Positions 1 to 4,975 of a stretch of DNA of 9,010 nucleotides are shown in pieces (the stretch's first letter is position 1; the number at the start of each line of letters is the position of its first letter). The stretch is from Chloroflexota bacterium (GTDB lineage Bacteria > Chloroflexota > Dormibacteria > CF-121): contig VBIS01000116.1 of the NCBI GenBank assembly GCA_005880605.1, positions 1 to 9,010 of the forward strand. Direction: 5' to 3'. The position numbers were made by a program, and so were the translations under genes. The notes beneath the pieces were generated by a model, which saw only the letters and a list, made by a program, of their open reading frames with translations, searched no databases and had not been told where the DNA came from.

Positions 1-466
1 TGTCCTGCGCCAGGAGCTCGCTGTACGTCAGAGGGGGCTGCGCCGTAACCTGGGTGCTCAGCTGGTTGGCCACCAGCAACAGGCCGAGCACGACCGTCAG
101 GTAATTGACCGGCGACCCGGGCCGGATGGGCAAGAGCCGCGCAACGGCCCGCTGGACGGCGGCCCACAGGAAAAGCAGTCCGAGAAGACCGGCGGCGGCG
201 AAGGGAAGCAGCGTCTGCTCGTTTTGCCAGAATTTGCCGGCCGACTCGCTGCCCGCGGCATAGGCGAGGAGCTGGAGCAGCGAACCGACCAATCCAACCA
301 GGAGCGAAAGTCCGGAAAGGATTCCACCGGCAATCAGTGTCAGGATGCGCGGCGTTGCGTGCCGCTCGCCGAAATTGGCGAGCACGTAGAGCGCGATGAT
401 GACGCCGACGAAGGCAATGATGAAGAGGTCGGTCTGGAGGTCGCCCGGGACGAGCAGGAGCGTCAG
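1..466 (-). CDS. Multi-pass membrane protein, unrecognised; 3' end outside window
   Basis: Read on the minus strand, this frame has no stop from the end of the slipin gene to the window edge, about 155 codons. It is strongly hydrophobic, with probable membrane segments near LFIIAFVGVIIALYVLA, the stretch from ILTLIAGGILSG to LLQLLAYAA, LLPFAAAGLLGLLFLWAAV and YLTVVLGLLLVANQL. Short charged or polar loops (ANFGERHATPR, GSESAGKFWQNEQ, RLLPIRPGSP) separate them. It directly follows slipin on the same strand and is probably co-transcribed with nfeD and slipin. The start is unresolved. No ATG, GTG or TTG lies ahead of the first membrane segment; the best-placed candidate is a CTG at 466 to 464 that overlaps the slipin stop as CTGA, implying translational coupling. 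An N-terminal part of a CPBP-type intramembrane protease is one possibility, but no catalytic motif is in view, so no function is assigned. Confidence 0.6.
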   Translation of the reverse strand, partial: MTLLLVPGDLQTDLFIIAFVGVIIALYVLANFGERHATPRILTLIAGGILSGLSLLVGLVGSLLQLLAYAAGSESAGKFWQNEQTLLPFAAAGLLGLLFLWAAVQRAVARLLPIRPGSPVNYLTVVLGLLLVANQLSTQVTAQPPLTYSELLAQD

Positions 467-1260
467 GCTTTTGCGGGCGGCGTCGACCCCTGAGGTTTGC
501 CTTCCCGAATATCGATCAGCTGCTGCACGAGGTCGATCGGCACCGGGAAGACGATCACCGTATTGCGTTCGACTCCGATCTCCGTCAGGGTCTGAAGATA
601 GCGGAGCTGCAGCGCGCTGGGTTGGGTGGCGATCACGCCGGCGGCGTCGGTCAGCTTCTGGGCGGCTTCGAACTCGCCCTCGGCATGGATGATCTTGGCT
701 CGCTTCTCCCGCTCGGCCTCGGCCTGCTTGGCCATGGCGCGCTGCATGGTCTGCGGGAGTTCGACATCCTTGATTTCGACGGTCGAAACCTTGATTCCCC
801 AGGGCTCGGTTTGCTCATCGATGATGTGCTGCAGCCTGGTGTTGATCTTTTCCCGATTGGCGAGCAGCTCGTCGAGGGAGGACTGGCCGAGCACGCTCCG
901 TAGTGTGGTTTGCGCTATTTGTGAAGTGGCATTGATAAAGTTCGCCACTCGAGTGACGGCGTTGCGGGGATCCACGACCAGGAAGTAGATAACAGCGTTG
1001 ACCTTGATGGTGACGTTGTCGAGGGTGATGACCTCCTGCGGCGGCACCTCGAGGGTGACGGTCCGCAGGTCGATCTTCACCATTCGGTCGATACCGAACG
1101 GAATGATCAGACGCAGGCCAGGGCCTTTCAGCGCCATCAAGCGGCCAAGCCGAAAGAGGACCCCGCGCTCGTACTCGTTGATGATGCGGATCGCCGAGCT
1201 CAATCCAATCAGGACGACAAGAACGATGATGCCGAGAACAATCAGCGCGAAAATGCCCAC
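463..1260 (-). CDS. Slipin / stomatin-like SPFH (band 7) membrane protein
   Basis: A 265-residue protein of the stomatin/slipin branch of the SPFH family, close to the usual 250 to 270 residues. Residues 3 to about 20 form an N-terminal hydrophobic anchor, followed by the family signature AIRIINEYERGVLFRLGR (23 to 40) and GPGLRLIIPFGIDRMVKIDLR (46 to 66). The SPFH domain continues to about 170 (DNVTIKVNAVIYFLVVDP; LRSVLGQSSLDELLANRE; WGIKVSTVEIKDVELP). A charged, alanine-rich coiled coil follows (about 174 to 205), then a short tail. Slipins oligomerise into membrane scaffolds, and their known partner is the NfeD protease, which in archaea cleaves the slipin C-terminus. Here nfeD lies 48 bp upstream on the same strand, so the two form the classical slipin/NfeD operon. 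The GTG start is supported by AGGAGG 5 nt upstream. QmcA/HflK-type SPFH proteins are an alternative, but the sequence and the NfeD neighbour favour slipin. Confidence 0.93.
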   Translation of the reverse strand: MGIFALIVLGIIVLVVLIGLSSAIRIINEYERGVLFRLGRLMALKGPGLRLIIPFGIDRMVKIDLRTVTLEVPPQEVITLDNVTIKVNAVIYFLVVDPRNAVTRVANFINATSQIAQTTLRSVLGQSSLDELLANREKINTRLQHIIDEQTEPWGIKVSTVEIKDVELPQTMQRAMAKQAEAEREKRAKIIHAEGEFEAAQKLTDAAGVIATQPSALQLRYLQTLTEIGVERNTVIVFPVPIDLVQQLIDIREGKPQGSTPPAKA

Positions 1261-1265
1261 GGGTC

Positions 1266-1271
1266 CCTCCT
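1266..1271 (-). promoter_or_regulatory. Strong ribosome-binding site of the slipin gene
   Basis: AGGAGG on the minus strand, 5 nt before the GTG at 1260. It fixes GTG as the start. It also shows that this organism uses Shine-Dalgarno sites inside operons, in contrast to the first genes of transcripts in this window. Confidence 0.85.
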
Positions 1272-1308
1272 CGATAGTCGGCTGTTACTCATGTTACGAG
1301 TCGCCACT

Positions 1309-2697
1309 TTATGACGCCGCCTGTGGCCCCTCCGCCCGCTGAGACTGCTGCTGGTGCAGTGCTTCCACGCGCAATCGAAGTCCGTCGACGCCAACCACCC
1401 GCACGGGCGCCCCTGCCGCTAGCGGGCCGCTCGTCGATGTGGCCTGCCAGAGCGCGCCGTTTGTGAAGACCATGCCGCTGGGATTCAGGGGTTCGCGCAC
1501 GGTCCCGACGCTGCCGATCATCGACTCCTCACCCGCCTCATAGGGACGGCGCCGCGCCTCGATCAGCTTGCGCAGGATGAAGAGGAAGATTCCGGCGATG
1601 ACGAGGACCGTGATGATGAGGAGCGGGATGTTTACGCCCTCCGCCAGGAAGCTGGTGTTGATCAGCAGCAAGCCGCCGAGCGTCATCGCCACGATACCGC
1701 CAGTCGTCAGCACACCGTGGGTCACCGCTTTCAAGTCGATGACGAAGAGCACAACCGCGATCAGGATGAGCAGCACCCCGGCGATGTTGATCGGGAGGTC
1801 GAACAATGACAGCGCGGCCAGGATGCCGGCGATCACCCCGATTACTCCGGGCAGGAAGAGGCCCGGATGGGTGACCCAGAAGCCGATGCCGATGATGGCC
1901 AGCAGGAAGAGAAGGTAGACAAGGTTCGGATCGGCGACGGCCTGCAGGAATTGGTCGAAGCCGCTCATGTCGTACCGCTCGATGCCGGCGCGGGCAGTTT
2001 GCAGCGTATAGGTGTGACCGCCCTTCGCCACCGCGCGACCATCGAGATCCTGCAAGAGCGTGTCGAGGTCGCGGCTTTCCAGGTCGACGACGCCCAGTTT
2101 GACGGCGTCGTCGACCGGCGCGTTGATACTCTGACGAACCGCCTTCTCGGCCCAGTCGGCGTTGCGGTGATGCAGGGTGGCAAGAGCCCGGACGTAGGCG
2201 GCCGCGTCGTTCTCGATCTTCTGGGACTCGATATCCGGGGCCGCCGACGTGGCCCCACTCGCGCTCGGACTCGCTGCCGGGCTGGCCGCCGGATTGCTGC
2301 CGCCGAGGCTCACCGGATGGGCCGACCCGATGTTGGTGCCCGGCGCCATTGCGGCGATGTCGGCGGCCTCCGTGATGTACAGGCCGGCGGAGGCGGCACG
2401 CGCTCCCGAGGGCGAGACGAACACCACGACCGGCAGCGGTGCGCCCAAGACCTTCTTGATGATGTCCCGCATCGAAGTGTCGAGCCCGCCTGGAGTGTCC
2501 ATCTGGATGATGAGCGCGTTGGCCCGGCTGGAGACGGCGCGGTCGACCGCCTTGGAAATGTAGCTGTCGGTGATCGGGTTGATGACCCCGTTCAGGGTCG
2601 CCACCAGGACGTGGGGCTCGGCGGCGCGGGCTTGGACCGCTGGCACGAGCGCGGCCATTGTAATGGCCGCGAGAAAGAGCCGGATGGCCCTCTTCAC
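1309..2697 (-). CDS. Long-form NfeD membrane-bound serine protease
   Basis: A 462-residue NfeD of the long type: signal peptide, ClpP-like periplasmic/extracellular protease domain, membrane segments, C-terminal OB-fold. From the GTG at 2697 the protein begins with KR and a hydrophobic signal sequence, with likely cleavage after VQARA (about residue 25). The protease domain follows (about 28 to 220), with TPGGL (68 to 72), the nucleophile region ARAASAGLYI (Ser103) and MAPGTNIGSAHPV. The KIENDAAAYVRALA motif supplies the probable catalytic Lys160, making the Ser/Lys dyad known for archaeal NfeD (PH1510). Four to five membrane segments lie between about 257 and 390. The C-terminal domain (IGSVGTVREPLNPSG, TNGALWQATS) is the soluble NfeD OB-fold. 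It probably acts with slipin, encoded directly downstream, in membrane-protein quality control. A Pro/Ala/Ser-rich loop (about residues 133 to 155) separates the two catalytic residues. The frame stays open upstream to an ATG at 2886, but that would place the signal peptide internally and overlap the divergent gene, so GTG 2697 is chosen. Confidence 0.92.
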   Translation of the reverse strand: MKRAIRLFLAAITMAALVPAVQARAAEPHVLVATLNGVINPITDSYISKAVDRAVSSRANALIIQMDTPGGLDTSMRDIIKKVLGAPLPVVVFVSPSGARAASAGLYITEAADIAAMAPGTNIGSAHPVSLGGSNPAASPAASPSASGATSAAPDIESQKIENDAAAYVRALATLHHRNADWAEKAVRQSINAPVDDAVKLGVVDLESRDLDTLLQDLDGRAVAKGGHTYTLQTARAGIERYDMSGFDQFLQAVADPNLVYLLFLLAIIGIGFWVTHPGLFLPGVIGVIAGILAALSLFDLPINIAGVLLILIAVVLFVIDLKAVTHGVLTTGGIVAMTLGGLLLINTSFLAEGVNIPLLIITVLVIAGIFLFILRKLIEARRRPYEAGEESMIGSVGTVREPLNPSGMVFTNGALWQATSTSGPLAAGAPVRVVGVDGLRLRVEALHQQQSQRAEGPQAAS

Positions 2698-2703
2698 GTT
2701 GTG

Positions 2704-2732
2704 ATCATAGGCCCTGTCCCGGGACCCGTCAT
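2704..2732 (-). promoter_or_regulatory. Probable nfeD promoter giving a leaderless mRNA
   Basis: On the minus strand TATGAT (2709 to 2704; 5 of 6 matches to TATAAT) lies exactly 6 nt before the GTG start of nfeD. A -35-like ATGACG (2732 to 2727; 4 of 6 matches to TTGACA) sits 17 bp further upstream. With this spacing transcription should start at or beside the first base of the GTG. No Shine-Dalgarno sequence is seen close to this start, which agrees with leaderless translation. Confidence 0.6.
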
Positions 2733-2735
2733 TCG

Positions 2736-2741
2736 TAGAAT
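2736..2741 (+). promoter_or_regulatory. -10 element of the sigma-like gene (leaderless geometry)
   Basis: TAGAAT (5 of 6 matches to TATAAT) ends 6 nt before the GTG at 2748, so the start codon falls at the expected +1. No good -35 is visible at 16 to 18 bp. The element is arranged divergently to the nfeD promoter, with the same 6-nt spacing on both sides. Confidence 0.55.
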
Positions 2742-2747
2742 GAGACC

Positions 2748-3341
2748 GTGGCCCAACGTATCGAGCAACGACCCCCGCGGGACGACGAGGACGAGATCCA
2801 GGAGCAGCTCTCGCGCTACCCACGCCTCTCCACCGAGGACGAGCGCCGGCTCCTGGCAACCCACGGAGCCGATCGCGATGCGGCAAATCGCGTCCTGATC
2901 GAGCACAACCTGCACCTGGTGCTGGAGGCCGCGCAGGCCCGGAAGGGCCGGGGCGTGGCCTTTGGCGACCTCTTCCAGGAAGGCACCGTGGGGCTGATCT
3001 CGGCCGTCGAGCATTACAAGCCGGCCGATGGGGGCTTTCATGCCCGCCTGGTTCACGTGGTCGCCGTGACCATGGACGATGTGCTTGCCCAGACGGACGA
3101 GGCCCAGCGCAACGACGAAGCCTTCGTCATCGCCTGTCGCCTGCTGGAGTCGGCGCAACGCCTGCTCTCGGAACGGCTCGACCGTCCAGCCACCCCGGCC
3201 GAGCTGGCCAAGCTGCTGCAGTGGGACGAGGCGAGGGTCACCGCCATTCTCGCCCTGTTGGGCGAAGCGCAAACCGGGTACGACCAGGAGCTGCTCGACT
3301 ACCTCGACGATCTTGACGATCAAGACGACCACGAGGAATAG
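2748..3341 (+). CDS. Degenerate sigma-70-like protein lacking region 4
   Basis: A 197-residue acidic-tailed protein that aligns by eye with primary-type sigma factors. Region 1.2-like: DEIQEQLSRYPRLSTEDERRLL (about 15 to 36). Region 2.1/2.2-like: LIEHNLHLVLEAAQARKGRG and then FGDLFQEGTVGLISAVEHY (50 to 90), close to the core-RNA-polymerase-binding NLRLV...DLIQEGNIGL motif. Region 3-like: RLLSERLDRPATPAELAKLLQWDEARVTAIL (about 138 to 168). The segment that should be region 2.3/2.4 (FSTYATWWIRQAI in housekeeping sigmas) reads FHARLVHVVAVTMDDVL, so the promoter-melting aromatics are gone. There is no region 4 helix-turn-helix; the protein ends in DYLDDLDDQDDHEE. It may still bind core polymerase as a decoy, regulator or specialised factor; that is inference. 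The GTG start is set by the -10 element 6 nt upstream. gcvT follows after 28 bp on the same strand, so partial co-transcription is possible. Confidence 0.75.
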   Translation: MAQRIEQRPPRDDEDEIQEQLSRYPRLSTEDERRLLATHGADRDAANRVLIEHNLHLVLEAAQARKGRGVAFGDLFQEGTVGLISAVEHYKPADGGFHARLVHVVAVTMDDVLAQTDEAQRNDEAFVIACRLLESAQRLLSERLDRPATPAELAKLLQWDEARVTAILALLGEAQTGYDQELLDYLDDLDDQDDHEE

Positions 3342-3357
3342 CAACGCGGGCGAGGCG

Positions 3358-3363
3358 TAACGT
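3358..3363 (+). promoter_or_regulatory. Candidate -10 element of the gcv operon
   Basis: TAACGT fits the minimal TAnnnT pattern (only the A2, T1 and T6 core matches) and lies exactly 6 nt before the GTG at 3370, repeating the spacing seen at nfeD and the sigma-like gene. There is no convincing -35. If real, it makes gcvT leaderless and selects GTG 3370 over the in-frame TTG at 3364. The 28-bp gap before gcvT leaves no room for a glycine riboswitch. Confidence 0.4.
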
Positions 3364-3369
3364 TTGGTC

Positions 3370-4572
3370 GTGACGGCCGAGCGGACACCACTGCACGACG
3401 AACATGTCCGCTTAGGCGCCCAGATGACCAACTTCGGAGGCTGGGTCATGCCCCTCCAGTACAGCAGCATCCGCGAAGAACATCGCGCGGTGCGTGAAGC
3501 GGTCGGACTCTTCGACCTTTCGCACATGGGTGAGCTGCGTGTCAAAGACGAGAGTCTCGCCCAGCGTGTGGTCTCGCGCGATCTCACGCGGCTGCGGCCG
3601 GACCGCATTCAGTACGCCATGCTTTGCAACGAGGCCGGCGGCATCATCGATGATGTCCTGGTCTATGCGGTTGCCGACGGCGGCTACCTGATGGTCGTGA
3701 ATGCCGGCAACCAGGACGGCGACTTCGATTGGATCCGCCGCCATAACCCCTCCCCCACTGGAGGAGGGCAGCTCAATAACCCCTCCCCCTCTGGGGGAGG
3801 GCTGCTCAATAACCCCGCCCCCTCTGGGGGAGGGCAGCTCAATATCCCCTCCCCCTTTGGGGGAGGGCAGGGTGGGGGCGTCTTCAACGTCGGGCGGGAT
3901 TGGGCGCTGATCGGCGTGCAGGGACCACGCGCGGTTGCCCTCGTGCAGCGGCTGAGCAGCGCGGAGGTCGGTACCGTGAAGTACTACGCCTTTATCGAGG
4001 GCAAGGTCGCGGATGTCGCGTGCGTGATCTCGCGCACCGGCTACACGGGCGAAGATGGCTTTGAATTGTTTTGCGGCAACGAGGATGCCGTGCGGCTCTG
4101 GCGCGCTCTGCTCGATGCGGGCCAATCCGACGGCATCCGACCGGCGGGCCTTGGGGCACGGGACACCTTGCGCCTCGAAGCAGGGATGCGCCTTCATGGC
4201 AACGACATCGACGCCAGCACGAATCCGCTCGAGGCGGGGCTCGACTGGACCCTCAGCCTCGACAAGGACTTCATCGGCCGCGACGCCATCCTCCAGGCCC
4301 GTAAGCGGGGGCTGAGCCGGGCCCTGGTGGGCTTCAAAATGTTGGATCGAAGCATTCCCCGTCACGGCTATGCCGTTGTCAAAAACGGCGAGCAGGTCGG
4401 TACCGTAACCTCGGGAAACGTCTCCTTCACGCTTGGCTACAACATCGGGATGGCCTACGTGCCGCCGGCCCTTGCGAAGCCCGGGACCGGTCTTGGCGTC
4501 GATGTTCGGGGCACGGCTGCACCGGCAGAGGTGGTTGCGCTGCCCTTCTACAAGCGGCCTCATCCGAAATGA
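3370..4572 (+). CDS. gcvT: Glycine cleavage system T protein (aminomethyltransferase) with an internal repeat insertion
   Basis: T-protein of the glycine cleavage system: it takes the aminomethyl group from lipoyl-GcvH, releases ammonia and transfers the one-carbon unit to tetrahydrofolate, in the cytoplasm. Family marks: TPLHDEHVRLGAQMTNFGGW (6 to 25), GLFDLSHMGE (46 to 55), CNEAGGIIDDVLVY with the folate-site aspartates Asp94/Asp95, GVQGPRA, SRTGYTGEDGFELF, GLGARDTLRLEAGMRLHGND, and the C-terminal SGNVSFTLGYNIGMAYV. The length is about 400 residues against the usual 360 to 375. The excess is a Pro/Gly repeat (about 126 to 170) lying between WIRRH and VGRDWALIGVQG, where homologues have only a short loop. 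All core motifs on both sides stay in frame, so the enzyme is probably functional. GTG 3370 is preferred because a -10-like hexamer stands 6 nt before it; TTG 3364 is the alternative. gcvH follows after 16 bp. Confidence 0.95.
   Translation: MTAERTPLHDEHVRLGAQMTNFGGWVMPLQYSSIREEHRAVREAVGLFDLSHMGELRVKDESLAQRVVSRDLTRLRPDRIQYAMLCNEAGGIIDDVLVYAVADGGYLMVVNAGNQDGDFDWIRRHNPSPTGGGQLNNPSPSGGGLLNNPAPSGGGQLNIPSPFGGGQGGGVFNVGRDWALIGVQGPRAVALVQRLSSAEVGTVKYYAFIEGKVADVACVISRTGYTGEDGFELFCGNEDAVRLWRALLDAGQSDGIRPAGLGARDTLRLEAGMRLHGNDIDASTNPLEAGLDWTLSLDKDFIGRDAILQARKRGLSRALVGFKMLDRSIPRHGYAVVKNGEQVGTVTSGNVSFTLGYNIGMAYVPPALAKPGTGLGVDVRGTAAPAEVVALPFYKRPHPK
3743..3878 (+). repeat. Four tandem 33-bp hairpin-forming repeats inside gcvT
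   Basis: Units begin at 3743, 3776, 3809 and 3842, an exact 33-bp period. Each holds an inverted repeat with 9-bp arms and a 3-nt loop: arms 3748-3756/3760-3768 (one mismatch), 3781-3789/3793-3801 (perfect, CCCTCCCCC with GGGGGAGGG), 3814-3822/3826-3834 (one mismatch) and 3847-3855/3859-3867 (perfect). The first three units end in a GCAGCTCA or GCTGCTCA linker; the last continues into GGGTGGGGG instead. Because 33 is divisible by 3 and the unit has no stop in the gcvT frame, the array encodes 11-residue repeats of the form NPSPSGGGQLN. It looks like a palindromic dispersed repeat that entered gcvT and then duplicated in tandem. Confidence 0.9.
3859..3878 (+). other. Strong G-quadruplex motif in the gcvT coding strand
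   Basis: Four G-runs of 5, 3, 3 and 5 (3859-3863, 3865-3867, 3870-3872, 3874-3878) are separated by loops of 1, 2 and 1 nt. This fits a tight intramolecular G-quadruplex in the coding strand and mRNA, in competition with the hairpin of the last repeat unit, which shares its first G-runs. Confidence 0.6.
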
Positions 4573-4575
4573 AGC

Positions 4576-4583
4576 AAAGGGAG
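4576..4583 (+). promoter_or_regulatory. Ribosome-binding site of gcvH
   Basis: AAAGGGAG ends 5 nt before the ATG at 4589. It selects this ATG even though the frame is open further upstream, inside gcvT. Confidence 0.75.
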
Positions 4584-4588
4584 TAACG

Positions 4589-4975
4589 ATGCCAGACGTG
4601 AGCGGGATGCGATTCGCGGAAACCCACGAGTGGGTGAAAATGGACGGCGATACAGCGACCGTGGGCATCAGCGAATATGCCCAGTCGCAACTTGGCGACG
4701 TCATCTACCTCGAGCTGCCGGCCGTCGGCCAACCGCTCGACGCCGGCGCACGGCTGGGCGTGATCGAATCCGTGAAGGCGGCCTCGGATCTCTACAGTCC
4801 GGTGGGCGGCGAAGTGTCCGAGGTGAACCAGGACCTCAAAGACCACCCCGAATATGTCAATGAAGATCCGTACGGCAAAGGCTGGGTAATCAAGCTTCGC
4901 AGTGTGAAGGACAACCCCAAGCTGCTCGACAAGAAAGCGTATGACGCGTTCGTGCAGGGCCAATCCGGCTCGTGA
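4589..4975 (+). CDS. gcvH: Glycine cleavage system H protein
   Basis: Lipoyl carrier of the glycine cleavage system, moving the aminomethyl group from P-protein to T-protein and then being re-oxidised by L-protein. 128 residues, the normal length. Motifs: FAETHEWVKMDGDTATVGIS (9 to 28), QLGDVIYLELPAVG, and the lipoylation loop GVIESVKAASDLYSPVGGEV, with Lys63 as the lipoylated residue. The C-terminal helix region carries DNPKLLDKKAYDAFV. A good Shine-Dalgarno site precedes the ATG. Its stop TGA overlaps the GTG start of gcvPA by 4 bp, indicating coupled translation. No lipoate ligase or lipoyl synthase gene is in the window. Confidence 0.97.
   Translation: MPDVSGMRFAETHEWVKMDGDTATVGISEYAQSQLGDVIYLELPAVGQPLDAGARLGVIESVKAASDLYSPVGGEVSEVNQDLKDHPEYVNEDPYGKGWVIKLRSVKDNPKLLDKKAYDAFVQGQSGS

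Noticed and set aside
2698..2886. Upstream extension of nfeD to the ATG at 2886
   Set aside because: It would place the signal peptide at residue 64 and lie antisense to the first quarter of the sigma-like gene. The added residues are Arg/Pro-rich as expected for a mirror frame.
1867..2898. 343-codon plus-strand open frame opposite nfeD
   Set aside because: Its composition (Arg, Gly, Val, Asp-rich, no domain) is typical of the antisense frame of a GC-rich gene, and nfeD is certain.
3312..3324. CTTGA/TCAAG hairpin as a terminator of the sigma-like gene
   Set aside because: Short, inside the coding region for the acidic tail, and without a T-run.
3342..3369. Glycine riboswitch upstream of gcvT
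   Set aside because: Only 28 bp separate the sigma-like gene from gcvT, far too short for the aptamer.
3743..3878. CRISPR array
   Set aside because: Four contiguous 33-bp units without unique spacers, in frame inside gcvT; this is a tandem palindromic repeat, not repeat-spacer structure.
4433..4588. Longer gcvH start inside gcvT
   Set aside because: The ATG at 4589 has a Shine-Dalgarno site and gives the normal GcvH length and N-terminus.
3412..4704. 430-codon minus-strand open frame opposite gcvT/gcvH
   Set aside because: Antisense shadow of well-recognised genes; no family features, and it spans the gcvT-gcvH junction.
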